A DNA stretch of 57,682 nucleotides, from contig KZ992450.1 of the NCBI GenBank assembly GCA_003614735.1, positions 1-57,682 on the forward strand, in the 5' to 3' direction. Positions 1-11,005 of the stretch are shown here, one piece after another (position 1 is the first letter of the stretch; each line of letters opens with the position of its first letter). The stretch is from Thamnocephalis sphaerospora. Lineage: Eukaryota; Zoopagomycota; Zoopagomycetes; Zoopagales; Sigmoideomycetaceae. The notes under the pieces were generated by a model. It was not told the DNA's origin and made no database searches. It was given only the letters and a program-made list of their open reading frames with translations. Both the position numbers and the translations under genes were made by a program.

Positions 1-80
1 TTCCGTTGGTGGGCAGTGCTAGCAGGCTATTGCTCATGGCGTGGTGCTGATCTGCACCACACAGTTTCCAAACTACAAAA

Positions 81-3038
81 ATGGCAGACAATAGGCTTAC
101 TCTACGTGTCCTACTCGAGTGTACGCACCCGAACATTAAGGCATCGCGTTTTGTATGCCATTCAAAAGCTGGGGAATGCATAGAGCGACCAATTGCATCC
201 GTTTTTCCTGAGTGCAAAGCTCAAATCACACTCGAGACGCCCGGCTCCAAAATCAAAGGCTGCCTTCTTTTTCAGCTGCAGCACATCGATGAATCCGCCT
301 CCAATAACCATTTTGTAGTACTGTCATGGAACATCCAATCGAAAGGGAGTGCATACACAAAGCTTTCTCTGGTTACCACTCAGTCATCCGAAATGCTTTG
401 GACGGAAGAAATACTGGCAAAGTGCGTCCAAGACCTTAAATTGACTGCAAAGGAGAATGACAGCGGCACCGATGCCCTAAAATACATCTCATCATCGAAA
501 GACAATAGTTTTGTCATCGAGGTAATCAGAAGTGGCGCCAATTCTGGTATATTGAGCGTCAAGATCAGGCAGGAGGATAACAATGCGATGTCTATTTACA
601 AACCACAACTTGTGCCTGCAGACAAGTAAGTAATTGTGGCGCTACTTTCCATGCATTACCAGGTATTGAAAGGTATTGTTTGTAGGTACTCTATCAGCTG
701 GGATCCTGATAGTAAGATATATAGTGTGGTCACAATTATTTGCGCTGATATATCTGCCTAACCACGACGATGACAAGGACTCACTTTAGATGATGAAAAA
801 GATAAGAAGCGTTGGAGCCAGCTAACAGGCCCAGAGTTTACAAGTAGTGCAACAATTTACATTCACAACCATTCCAGTAGCTTGGCACTGCGCAACGCAA
901 AGCTGAGCATATTCAGTGGAAAGCTTGGGAATCAGCCTTTGCGCGATGTTTTCCCCAATTCTTTGAGTAGTGTTGTGCTCAACTCGCCGCTGGCGCTTTA
1001 TGGACGAACTCGCGGGTGCCTGATATATGAGCTAGTGACCGTGGATGAGCAAAATCCAAGCAATCCAGGCACTCCAGTGATTTATGGCCGCCGAACTTTC
1101 ATCACTTTTGACGTGTGCGTGGTGCCTAACGAAGAAACTAAGCGCAAGGTAGTGGTTGAAATTTTTACTGCCAAGAGTAGCTCTTTTTTGGATTACCACA
1201 ACAAAAAGGGAACCGCCAATGAGATGGCCTCAAACGCAAATGACAAAGTGATTGAGGGCGCCCACCAAGAGGTGCTTTTACATTTTATGCATACATTTGG
1301 CCGAAGCACCAAGAGGCGCTTGGACAAGTTGAATATGGCCTTAGATGTCTCATTCAACCGTAAACATCAAGCTATACTGTGCGTTCGGATTCGCCAAATT
1401 GACGAAAGACCGATGGACAGAAGACCCCTTTTCTTCTCTCATGGTGATTTTTGGTAGGTTATTTCGGCGATAGCTGAGATGTCTGCTAATAATGATTCTT
1501 TACTATTAGCGTGCCATCAAAGGCTGCCATCGAGGAGTGCAAAAGACATCAGAAAATTATCTCAGCAGACAATAGGTTTCTTGCGGTTCTTGCCGATAAC
1601 AGCGTGCCAATAAGTGGTGCGCCACTTGTTCTAGCACCACCTCCAAATTTGAATAAGACGCCCCAAGCTACTACAAATGTCAACGAAGGGATAGGGGTAC
1701 ACCATGGAGAAACAGCACTTTGGCGCGGCCGACCCGCCGCCGAGTCTTGGATTTTTAAAATATCTTCAAGTCAGTTCAAGTTTAGAGACTTTGAGTGCTT
1801 TCTAGTGGTGCGGCCGCATTCTCGGCGTGATGCCGAAAATGCCGAAAATGATACAAGTGTAACTGGAAGCCCATCCTATACCGCCGTGGTACTGTATATG
1901 TCACCACAGGGGCGCGACTTGGCATATGTTACTAGGCTGGCCAATCACTATCTTGATCACTTTCAAACACGCAAAGAACACCAATACGGGAATGGCCATT
2001 TGATGGAGCATTCAATTCAACTTTTGAGGAAAAACTGTGGCCTCCTTACTGTGCATCAAGCGTGTAGTCTGCCACACATGCTAAGCATATCTTTGCGGGA
2101 AGAATTCAATGCAGCGGTAAGTTGCTTGCCTGCACGCTGCACGTTGTCCTTGACTCATGGATTTTGCTTTGGATCCTAAAGGTGCTTTACAAAAGGCCAC
2201 TCTATCAAGGTACATATTGTTTGGCTATTTCCGACGCACGTACATATACTGAATGATTGCCTGTCTGCACGCGTAGACAATTCGAGCTCGCACTCAGGGC
2301 CATATCGCATTTCTGTTACCTTGAAAAACAGCCATGGTGAGATGGAGCTGACTTTAGAGGATTTCGTTGCCAATTGCGCGCCTCGCTTTGGCGAAGAGGT
2401 TTACAGGCCATTCTCTAGCGGCCAAATTACGGCCGAATTTGAGCTTCCTAGGGAGGAGTATTTCCACGCCATTCTACTCCGGTATCGTATCGATGGTAGC
2501 GATGACACTACGGTTGATATCCATATCGAATTCTCTACCCTGGGTTCAGCCAACGCCAATACTGTTAGACAAAGCCTGAAAACAACAATTGGCTACTTTG
2601 ATGCAGCTCAGAAACCGCGCATGGAAGAATTTGCGTTATCAACAGAGCATTCAAATGCAGCTGATGGCCAGGCTACTGCGGACGATGGAGATAATATGCA
2701 GATCGACCCGAGTACGACTGGCGATCAGACTACTGCAAATGTTGGAGATAATATGCAGGCCGGCCCGAGTACAAGTACATCAGATGATAACCCACTTTCC
2801 AAAAATGTAGCACTTGCAGGTATCCGCGAGCACTGCATCCAAATTCAGCATAACCGCCAAAACAACGATACTCGCCACTTTGAGATAGATGTTGATGTAA
2901 TGAGAAAAAAAGCGGAAAATGTGAGTATCATGAGCAGCGCAGACACTGTTTTGTATGCGTATGTCTTTACTGACCAAGTCTTGAATGTAGAGTGGCAATA
3001 CTACTACAATGGACGCCCAGGTATTGCCAGCACACTAA
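81..3038 (+). CDS. Unrecognised protein of four diverged tandem repeats
   Basis: I do not recognise this family. Predicted exons are 81-625, 686-711, 778-1453, 1510-2116, 2182-2209, 2277-2920 and 2991-3038. All junctions keep frame, and branch sites such as CTAAC (760) and GCTAAT (1495) fit. The product holds about four repeats of roughly 190 residues. In repeats 1 and 2 a V-F-P motif precedes G-C-L-[IL]-[YF]-[EQ]-L and then D-E. Repeats 1-3 close with an I-R-Q-[EI]-D-like or S-L-R-E-like strand and a [KR]-P-[QL] turn, while repeat 4 is the most diverged. Beta-strand alternation suggests a beta-sandwich, but this is inference. There is no signal peptide or membrane segment. The 5' end is uncertain: frame is open upstream of the ATG back to an AG at 63-64, so earlier exons may lie outside the window. 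Base composition is more AT-rich than in the neighbours. The last exon and stop are the least certain part. Confidence 0.55.
2671..2784 (+). repeat. 57-bp direct repeat, two copies, coding
   Basis: Two imperfect copies, period 57 bp (19 codons), lie in the linker of the fourth repeat of the left-edge gene. Each copy contains GGAGATAATATGCAG (2687 and 2744) followed by a C-C-C-G-A-G-T-A-C block. The frame is kept, so the result is a 19-residue duplication rich in Asp, Ser, Thr and Gly, probably a flexible linker. Confidence 0.8.
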
Positions 3039-3411
3039 ATCGACTGCACTTTGCTTTTATGGTGCTTCAAGTCGCGTATGGAGGGTCAGGGCTCTCGTTG
3101 TTGCTTCAGCGTTCATCAGATTGCAATTTTATCCGTTGCAGCCGTGGCAGTAAACATATGTTTCAGTACGCATGCTTTAGGTGCCGTGTCCTGGGCTGGG
3201 CACTGTGCTCAATGACGATCCATGGGCGATTGCTGAAATATGGCCTAGCTACAGCATTAGGGCACACAAGCCGCCGTGATGGCTCATGCAAGAGCGGCAG
3301 TAGTTTGGTGGACATATCCCGCAAGCATTGAATTGAAACGCCCAATGCAGCAAACTATGCAATCACGGAATGAATTGTGCTTTAGTAGACAACAGACAAG
3401 CATAAAGTCGA
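3039..3411. other. Convergent 3' intergenic region
   Basis: This lies between the end of the left-edge repeat gene (+) and the stop of MPE1 (-). It is likely both 3' untranslated regions. An open frame runs through 3039-3331 if the last predicted intron (2921-2990) is not spliced. I prefer splicing because that intron has a GTGAGT donor, a TACTGAC branch and a TGTAG end. Nothing else was recognised. Confidence 0.5.
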
Positions 3412-6400
3412 TCAGTCACGACCATGATGACGTGTGTCGCTGCCTCCACGGCGTGAGCGGTCAGGTCGCTGGTAGGGGCGGTGAGAGTGTCGTGAATGGT
3501 GCTGTTCGGAGCGATGCGAGTGATGGCGGCGCGAGTGTGATTCGCGGTGGCGGTCGCGATCTCGATTGCGCTCACGTCCTCTGTCAGAGCCGCGCTCGCC
3601 ACGATGACCCTCGCTGCCTGCTTCGTTGCGCGACTGATACTGCGACGCTTGCGACTGGCGTGGCTCGCGATTCGTACTGTCCGATATTCTCGACTGGTCA
3701 TGCGGAGAGTTGGGAGTCGAAGTGCCGGGTGACTGCGGTGATGCAATGTGCTGGTTCTGCGTTGATGCGTCTGCAGCGTTGTCAATCGACTTTGCGGATG
3801 GATTACTGCAACACATGCATGCAAATGAAACTGGTGAGCGACAGCTGATGACCCCTTGTATGCCGTCGTAGATTACACCACATCTTACCTGCTCTCACTG
3901 TCTTGTCCAGCATGGTTAGATCCAGAAGCGGTTGGTTGCTGTTGTTGCTGCTGTTGCAAGTGAGGCGGTATTGGCATTGGTGGAAGTGCGCCGTAGGGGA
4001 ATGGCGGCACAAAGCCAGGCGGGAATGGCGGCATGCCAGGTGGCGGCGGTGGTATCATCATCAGTGGGTGCAGCATGGGGTTGATTACACCAGGACCCGA
4101 GAACCCTCCGGGCGGTGGTATTCCTGGTATTGGGAGTGGATCTGTTGGTCGATTGTGATCTCGACGCGGCTGTCGAGAGCGGTGCTTAGAGTGCAAGTAG
4201 TATGGTCGTCAGATACCGTACACGTCTTGGCGTGGCGCGCTAGTGCTAGCTTACCTGTACAACAGCAGCAGAATCATCCCGATCTGTCATCACTGTGGCG
4301 ATGCGGTTGCCTGGCTTGACGTCTGTGCCAAAGGAATGGGCGCCAGCTGAAGCCACCGGATGTTGGCCCGAGGCACCGCCGCCTGCAGTTGCTTTGCGGC
4401 GGAGATATTGATCCACTGCGTCGCGTAGTCGATAATTGGGCACCAGCAGATCGACCGACTGGTCAGGTGCGCTGCACTGGGAGCATGCCATGTTGTTATC
4501 GCGTAGTGCCTTGGCAAGACCTACTCACGCGCGCACAAGAACGATGGCGTAATGCGCACATGATGATACCGTGAAACGACAGTGGGTACAGGCGCATGGT
4601 CAGCGAAGGTGCGTGTGTGCGGATGTTGGACGAACGTAGCCGATATTAAGAGGACACGACGCAGCAAACAGGTGTCTCTCGTCTGCACTGAGCTCACCAC
4701 TGCCCTTTGTCAGGTTACAACAATATGCAATGCCGCAAGGGCCCGACACGAGCGGGTGTATTCTCTGGTGCAAACGCAGAGCAAGCGACATAACTGTCTG
4801 TAGAACGAGCGCGACAAATGCAAGCGCGCACAACTTGCCCGGCCAGTGGCCATACACGCACATTCCTCACAGCCTTGAGCGTCGCAGCACGGCGTGGACA
4901 CGGCATCACGCAAGAGTCCCTTGCAGACAACACAGGCCAACTCTGGCGGGGCATCGGTGCGTTCACGCACATCGCCTGCTGTCACTGCCGCCCGGTGCTG
5001 AGCTACGTGCTTTTCCCATGCGTTGCTACGGGCGAGCATCAGTATGACCAGCGTCGGGTGATTTCGAATGCAAAGAGACCCACCTGTCGGGTGTTGCAAC
5101 CACAAATCCGCCAACATCTGTTACCATGACACCACTCTTTTTGTCGGTCGGCTTGTCGATCGCCTTGAGAAAGCTCTTGGGAATGCCTGTGGTGCGTCGA
5201 AGTCTCGGTCGGTCGTACGCCGGATCCCCGTTGGTGGGGCAGTGATTGATAAAGTGTCCTGTGTCGCCAGTGTAAGTGCTAGCATAGGCATGTAAAATGG
5301 CGCGACCTACCTTTCTCGCCACAGCGAAAGCACACATAGTTTGGCGGCGGCTCGCGGTCAGGATATGCGTGGAAAGCACGACCTGCACTCGGTGCTCCGG
5401 AACCACCGGCACTGCTGCCGCCTGGAGCACCAGTACCCCCACCGGTGCTGGGACGCCCGTGTGGACGCTGACTTGGTCGGTAAAATGGCGTTGCACTGGA
5501 GGCATAGGCGCGTTAGCAGGCCTGCTGCCATACTGATGTGCCGTAGGATACTTACTCGGCCATCTGTGCCTGCTGTTGCTGCCACTGCTCTTTCTCTTGC
5601 TGAAACATAGCCTGAATACGCGCCTCTTCCGATTGATTTTCGTCAGGCAGCGCCATCTGTGCTGGAGCGGGCGCGGCCATCTGTGTGGGCTATGTGTGCT
5701 ATTGTGCATGAGTGACCGTTTCCGCATTGCCCAAGGCGGGTACACTTACTCTCGGCACATTCACCAGTGTCTGATGGCCAAACCTACAACAGACGCCGCA
5801 GATAGTCGGTAAGCAGCAAGCTCCATCAGCAGCGCTTACTGGCACTCACTTGCGATTACCGCCGGTGCCGCCAGACACGATGCTGCCCTCTAATCGGCCG
5901 CGATTATCGCGCTCGGTCGACATTTGCGCACTGCCGACCACCCCCATGATGCCTTTGATATACCGTTGGGCCGTGCCCTTGCCGGGCGCCACCGGCGGCA
6001 GGCGGCGCACAATTACAGACGTGGAGCGCGGGATAAGATCGCTGTCATCCTTGTATTCTATCAAATAGCAACGGCGCGCGGTGGCGCAGCGCAAGCATGA
6101 GCCACACCGTCGAGACAAGCGCGCTTTGTGGCGCGTCGATACGCTGGCCCAGTGTGCGACCGCCCATCGAGCTGCTGCCGCGGCTACCACGGCTACCACA
6201 ATGTGTTGTTGGCAAGAGGCGCGTGCCGGCAGTAGCAGCAGCAGTATGCAGCGGACCGCCCAGCTCTGGTACCGTGCAGTGTCGGCATCGTTGCAGTGCC
6301 GGTAGCGCGTGCGTTTACCTTCGTTGGTCTGCGCGTTATACACGGCCAGGTCGAAATCAGTGCCCTTGCCAAGCTTGTTTTCGCGAACGATCTCGCATTT

Positions 6401-6487
6401 CAGATCAAACAGTGACAGCGCATGCCCATCAAATGTAACGTGCTTGTGGTCCTTTTGGGATTTGAATTTGTAATAGATGACGGACAT
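3412..6487 (-). CDS. MPE1: Mpe1/RBBP6-type cleavage and polyadenylation factor subunit
   Basis: This is a component of the cleavage and polyadenylation factor that processes mRNA 3' ends in the nucleus. Ten predicted exons: 6487-6319, 6057-5850, 5783-5750 (34 nt), 5680-5556, 5495-5311, 5258-5084, 5025-4862, 4520-4255, 4184-3889 and 3805-3412, together 671 aa. In order: an N-terminal DWNN ubiquitin-like domain (starts MSVIYYKFKS; ENKLGKGTDFDL; IPRSTSVIVRRLP), a CCHC zinc knuckle (CFRCGEKGHFINHC), a RING-type finger (CVVC, then CC, then CEEC, then CSQC), a Pro-rich segment ending in a Gln run, and an Arg/Ser/His-rich tail. The RING is split by a 341-nt intron; joining 4862 to 4520 gives the family spacing. 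DWNN plus knuckle plus RING is diagnostic for Mpe1/RBBP6. The SR-like tail resembles RBBP6 rather than short yeast Mpe1. Confidence 0.93.
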
Positions 6488-6754
6488 GGTGACGTGTCCA
6501 GTGGGCTAAGCCGCAACAGCGCGACTCGACACAGTCTGGCCGGTCCGGCTGGCCTACAGAGGTTGCAAACGGGATGCGCGGACGCCGGATACGGCAGTGC
6601 ACTGGGCGATGCAAGAGCAGCGACGTGGAACACGAGGGGAAAACAGGGAAGAGAAAGAACGGCTGTATTATTGGTTGACATCGCTACAAGGACGAGGGAA
6701 GTGACTGGGCTTGGACTGGGTTCGCCTGGTTCATGGATTGACACGAGCATCCTG

Positions 6755-8548
6755 CTAGACGGCGGCCATCCACGCTGCCAGAGCAGCAGCGGTAGCGGCA
6801 ACAGCCGTCGCGGCATGGAGCGGCGCATGCGCACGTGCTGCATCGGATGGCGCTGCGCCGTTGAGAGCAGCCTTGCCGGGCGACCGAATGACTGACGGAG
6901 ACTTGCCAGAATAGGTGGCCTGCTCAGCGGCCGGCTTCTCGTCAGCAAAGCTGATGTAGTCGCCATCCACCGGCGGAGTCTCGCTAATCTTGTCTACATG
7001 GACTACGTGCGGTGTTGCCGGCGCAGCTGGCTTAGTGGCTTGCTTGTCAGCGTGACCATCTGCATCGGGTTTGTCGCTCTTTGCTTTGGCATCGTCTCCG
7101 GCCGGTGTATCCGCCGCTTTCTCTGTGCTTGGCTTTGTGTACGTCTCATTGTTTGGCGCCATGGCTAGAGCGCCGCCAACAGATGGGCTGGCGTGCGTTT
7201 GATCGGCTGCACCTTGTTCATGAGCTGCTGGGGCTGCCGGTGTATATCCAGCTGTGTCATGCGCATTGCTGGCTGGCACAGTGGATGCATCCGTATGTGG
7301 CTTACTAGTCGCGTCCTTTGATGCTGCTGGTGCTGCTGGCGCGTGGCTAGCTGCATTGTATGTGCTATTGGCAGGTATAGCAAGTGCATCAGAATGCGGC
7401 CTGTTGCCCATATCCTTTGCTGCGGCTGGCGCTGCTGGTACGTAACCGGTTGTATTGTATGCGCTGTTGGCAGATGCAGCAAGTGCATCAGGGTACGCCT
7501 TGCTATCCATGTCCTTTGGCGCTGCTGGCGCTGCTGGCACGTAGCCGGTTGCATTGCGTGCATTATTGACCGGTGCAACAGGTACATCAGAATACGCCTT
7601 GTTGTTCACAGCTTCTGGCATAGTAGGTACATGGCTGGTAGTTTTTTGCGCATTATTGACTGATACAGCTGGCGCCTTGGAGTATGGCTCGCTGCCCATA
7701 TCCTGTGGCGCCATTGGTATGTAGCTGGTCGCATTACGTGTATGATTAGTCGATGTTGCGGGTGCTCCAGAACACGACTTGTCTACATTCGCTGGCGCGT
7801 GGTATGGTACTGGTGCATGTACAGCGTGGCTTGCTGGGTGTCCTGAAGGCCCAGGAGCTGTAGATGGTGCCGACTTGTTCAGAGGTGTGGTGTAGTTTGT
7901 TGTCACTCTAGTAGCGTTGGCGTGGTTTTCTTGATAGGACACTGCAGGGCTTGTGCCATTTACAGAAGCTTCGTTGGCTGTACCACAGTCTTCAGTCTCG
8001 TCGCTATCTTCTTCAGCTTCATCACAGTCTTTGTCGCATTCTTCATCTCCGTACACTTCATCGTCATCGCAGCCACCATCACAGCAGTCGTGATGGTATG
8101 TCTCCCCACAACAGTCCTTGCATGCATCGTCGGCCTTGTCTTGGATAGCTGCAGGGGTAAGCGTTGAATGTGGATGGACATGGCTAGCCTGCGATACTGG
8201 CGCGGAAGATGCCTGGACATGACTGGGGCCGCTGCTATGCTTTGAATTGGACTGCATGGCCTCACATCCACACTCCTCGTGGTCATCGTACTGCTGATTG
8301 GAAAAGATGTAGCCAATCACACATATGCAATTAATATTAGTGAATGAACGCTAACGTCAGCAGGTGACAGAATCGGGACTTACCTTATTGTCGGTCACAT
8401 TGAGCGGCAATGGTGCCGAATAATTAGCGGCGGTGGCCGGTGGCTGAGCGACCGCAGGTACGGCAGGATGTGCGCCAGCATGGGCCTGCGCCGTTAGGCA
8501 CCAGGAAAGGAGGAGCGCGGAGACGAGAAGGGTACGCGAAGATGTCAT
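6755..8548 (-). CDS. Secreted, probably GPI-anchored acidic Cys-rich repeat protein
   Basis: No known family was recognised. Two exons (8548-8384 and 8293-6755; donor GTAAGT, acceptor ATCAG or the next CAG) give about 567 aa. A signal peptide is clear (MTSSRTLLVSALLLSWCLTA-Q-A). After a short Ala/Pro stretch comes an acidic Cys-rich block (residues ~60-165) with C-G-C, C-K-D-C-C, H-D-C-C-D-G-G-C and long Asp/Glu runs. Then come about five repeats of ~35 residues built on N-x-[ST] sites and [GS]-[YH]-[VATP]-P-A-A-P-A-A. The C-terminus is an Ala-rich hydrophobic tail ending WMAAV after small residues, typical of a GPI signal. Inference: a cell-surface protein, heavily glycosylated, with a possible metal-binding acidic/Cys head. 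The AA11 gene lies ~1 kb away, divergently transcribed, so shared surface use is possible but unproven. Confidence 0.8.
7180..7800 (-). repeat. Coding ~105-bp tandem repeats (Ala/Pro/Asn/Thr-rich)
   Basis: Roughly five copies of a ~35-codon unit lie in the secreted repeat protein. The unit core is a Ser-Asp-Ala or Ser-Asp-Val start, an Asn-containing N-x-S/T-like stretch, then G-Y-V-P-A-A-P-A-A and K-D-M. Copies are diverged at both DNA and protein level, so the array is old rather than freshly expanded. Confidence 0.75.
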
Positions 8549-9543
8549 GGTGGCAATGAAAGGCGTACAAGTACGCGTGATCGAACTTGATATTAGACTG
8601 ACGGAACGGCAGAACCCAGGCTAGCCCGACAGTGTATCAAAGGCGACGACAAGGGTAGGCGACTGCAACCTTAACGTGGCAAACTAATCTAGGCGGTTAG
8701 GTGATGTAGCGGGTGAGGCCGGATAGTGCCAGGCGGGCAAAGCTCAACGCTTGGAAAGTGCAGCGGCAAAGCGAGGCAGGCAAGATAGCCCACTACTAAT
8801 GGCAAGTAGCTAGCGAATAGTGAAAGAGCGGATAAGGTTGTGGTATAGGATGAACAATGGTAGGCGAGCGTGGAGCAGTGGCAAGCATACGACCAGCGTG
8901 CCATGTACGCACCAGCCTGCGCCGTTGCTGTCTCCGCGTCGGTCGTTGATGGAAGACGCAGCCGCCTGTGAGCATGCGACGAAGATGCACGCGTGGTAAC
9001 CTCGACATGCGCCCGCGTCTGCCAGTGGCGATGTGCGTCCACCGCGGATGCTCCGTGTTGTGCCCCCTTCGCCATCAGCGTATGCCTTAGCATCACCCTC
9101 CTGCCACGGCAAGGATGCCGAACCAATCGCAGCGCGACTGCTAGTGTCCAGCGCATATCCAAGTCGACAGGAAATGCAGCGAGCTTTGCAAATGACACGC
9201 GCATGACCATGGCCCGTGGCTGTACAACGTTTCGCTGCAACGCCAGACGTGCTGGTGTCGACGTCGTTTGGCAGATGAGTGATCGCAACCTGCGTTTGTG
9301 TGTCATGAACAGCAATATCATGGCCAAAAAAAGGAGCGCATCAAGTTTGCCCAAGACACTCCTTTCGCCGGCGAGGGCAGACGAGCAGCTCCGTAGCAAC
9401 TGCGTGTCGCCACTGGCTCATCTACTTCTCTTTCATATTGGCGGCTACAACTCGAGAGTATGCACGTAAAGGCAGTATTGCTATTACGGTTTTTTGCGCC
9501 TGCCCATCACGTTGCCCGCGCACTGTGCCAACGCCGTAGGCCA
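8549..9543. other. Divergent intergenic region, no gene recognised
   Basis: This is ~1 kb between the secreted repeat protein (-) and the AA11 gene (+). Long frames occur on both strands (for example 8689-9399 on minus and 8993-9469 on plus), but their compositions are Arg/Cys/His-rich and unlike real proteins, and no domain is visible. It probably holds both promoters. A diverged intron-containing gene cannot be excluded. Confidence 0.4.
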
Positions 9544-10344
9544 ATGCACTGGCAGCGACGCATGTCCCTAGTTGCACTCCTGAGCTGGCTTTTTCTGGTG
9601 CTGGTCGGCTGGTCTACTAGCATGGTCGTGGGCCATATGCGCATGGATGAGCCTGTACCGCGCGGGCACCCCAAGAACTACGGCTACCGTGGTGTGGACT
9701 ATGATCTGAATGCACCACTGAATGATCCATCGCTGGGTGGATCCTACCCATGCAAGCACCAGCGGCTAGGGCCAGTCACGGCGGTGTTCAAAGCAGGCGG
9801 CTACATCAACACACGGTTTGGCCGCGGCAATCCACACAAGGGCGGCCACTGCCAGTTTGCGCTTTCCTATGATAATGGTCGCAACTGGGTCGTGCTGCGC
9901 ACTGTAGTGGCTACCTGCTTTCTGGGTCATCCGCCGTACATGTACCGCGTACGTGTGCCCAAGGGGGCGCGCAACGGTCGTGCCGTGTTTGCGTGGACGT
10001 GGGTGTCCGCCGAGGGTAAGCGCGAATTCTACATGAACTGTGCCGACATTCGGATCCGCGGCGGCTCCAATCGCGGCGCCCTTACTGGGCCAGAGCTACT
10101 CGTCACGCAGCTGCCCGGCTATCCGCGGGTACCAGAGTGGATCTACTCGCCCGACCATGACGACTCGCGCGAACTGTTTGTATCGCGTCGCATCGTCACC
10201 GTACCACTGGGCGCCCGGCCAAGACGCGATGGCCAGGTGATTGGCGAGCCAGGCGGCGGCAGGAAAGGTGCTCTCGCTCGCGTTCCCGACCGCATCGACT
10301 ATGATCACTTTGAGGACGACGCTTACGAGAACTTTGCCGACTAG
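9544..10344 (+). CDS. AA11-family lytic polysaccharide monooxygenase, secreted
   Basis: A single exon of 266 aa from the ATG at 9544; in-frame ATGs at 9460 and 9562 are alternatives. Starting at 9544 or 9562 gives a compact signal peptide (SLVALLSWLFLVLVGWSTS). Cleavage before the His of VVG-HMRMDEP would expose the N-terminal His that forms half of the copper histidine brace. The second brace His is likely in N-P-H-K-G-G-H-C-Q, matching the family H-G-G-G-x-C-Q. The family block AWTWVSAEGKREFYMNCADI supplies the axial Tyr (EFYMNC). AA11 enzymes oxidatively cleave chitin, so a role in chitin turnover is inferred. The region after residue ~210 (Arg/Gly-rich, then acidic) is a tail outside the catalytic domain. 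The next gene is convergent, with ~107 bp between them. Confidence 0.88.
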   Translation: MHWQRRMSLVALLSWLFLVLVGWSTSMVVGHMRMDEPVPRGHPKNYGYRGVDYDLNAPLNDPSLGGSYPCKHQRLGPVTAVFKAGGYINTRFGRGNPHKGGHCQFALSYDNGRNWVVLRTVVATCFLGHPPYMYRVRVPKGARNGRAVFAWTWVSAEGKREFYMNCADIRIRGGSNRGALTGPELLVTQLPGYPRVPEWIYSPDHDDSRELFVSRRIVTVPLGARPRRDGQVIGEPGGGRKGALARVPDRIDYDHFEDDAYENFAD

Positions 10345-10451
10345 CTGTTCAGCGCAAAGCGCACCATTTGCCACGACTAACATGATACATCTACATATTA
10401 CATCGTCATAATTGTCCAGTAAACCAAATGCCATAATGCTTGCCCGCAGAT

Positions 10452-10874
10452 CTAGCGCCGTGTAGCCGGAGGTGGCTGCGACACGGCCAAGGGCGATGGC
10501 CCGCCCGACGTGGTGGATAGGATGGGTCCTGCGGGATTCGGCCGGCCGGCAGTAATCATCCAGTGAAGCATGCGTAGTCGTCCGTATGCCGGCGACTCGT
10601 CATAGGCGATTGCCCGTGTCCAGACCAGCGACGGATGTAGCAGCGCCTCCGAAGCACACTGTCGCGTTTGGCGTCGCTCATAATCGTCCCGCAAGAGACT
10701 GGCCGTCGGCTGGTCGACCTGCGTGGCTTGCGACGCGTAAGCAGGCTGGCGCATGGCCGTCATCGTTGCAATGGCGGCGCTTGTCTGGTAGACTGGCGTG
10801 GCAGCCTGCGCTCCCTCGTCGCGCGCCTCGGTCATGCGAGCTGGCGAAGTGTGGCTGGACGCAGACGGATTCAT
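10452..10874 (-). CDS. Small hypothetical protein
   Basis: Not recognised. The frame from the ATG at 10874 encodes ~140 aa: Ala/Thr/Gln-rich for the first ~60 residues, then a better-ordered stretch (LLRDDYERRQTRQ, then LLHPSLVWTRAIAYDES, then GRLRMLHWMITAG), then a Pro/Ser tail. The frame stays open upstream to 10976 with a Gly-rich hydrophobic segment (GIPLAGGALFSIG), so the true start may lie in an upstream exon. PEX12 starts only ~130 bp away on the other strand, leaving a short divergent promoter. The middle block looks protein-like, but without homologues this could be a chance frame in GC-rich DNA. Confidence 0.35.
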   Translation of the reverse strand: MNPSASSHTSPARMTEARDEGAQAATPVYQTSAAIATMTAMRQPAYASQATQVDQPTASLLRDDYERRQTRQCASEALLHPSLVWTRAIAYDESPAYGRLRMLHWMITAGRPNPAGPILSTTSGGPSPLAVSQPPPATRR

Positions 10875-11005
10875 GGCTGGTAGAGTTGCTGGTGGCAGTG
10901 AAAGTTGCGTCACGTGGCAGCCTATGGAGAACAGTGCGCCGCCGGCAAGTGGTATACCGTAGTTTCCTCCGTTTACTCAACATAGCAACACGCTACGTGG
11001 ACACC

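Noticed and set aside
4521-4861. 341-nt MPE1 intron as a snoRNA host or hidden exon
   Set aside because: No box C/D or H/ACA signature seen, and direct joining of flanking exons completes the RING with normal spacing.
5026-5745. Long minus-strand frame of 239 codons inside MPE1
   Set aside because: Only parts are real MPE1 exons. The rest crosses introns with good splice signals, and the family alignment supports splicing.
8689-9469. Overlapping long frames on both strands between the secreted protein and AA11 genes
   Set aside because: Compositions are Arg/Ala/Cys-biased, no signal peptide or domain, and the two strands mirror each other as expected for GC-rich shadow frames.
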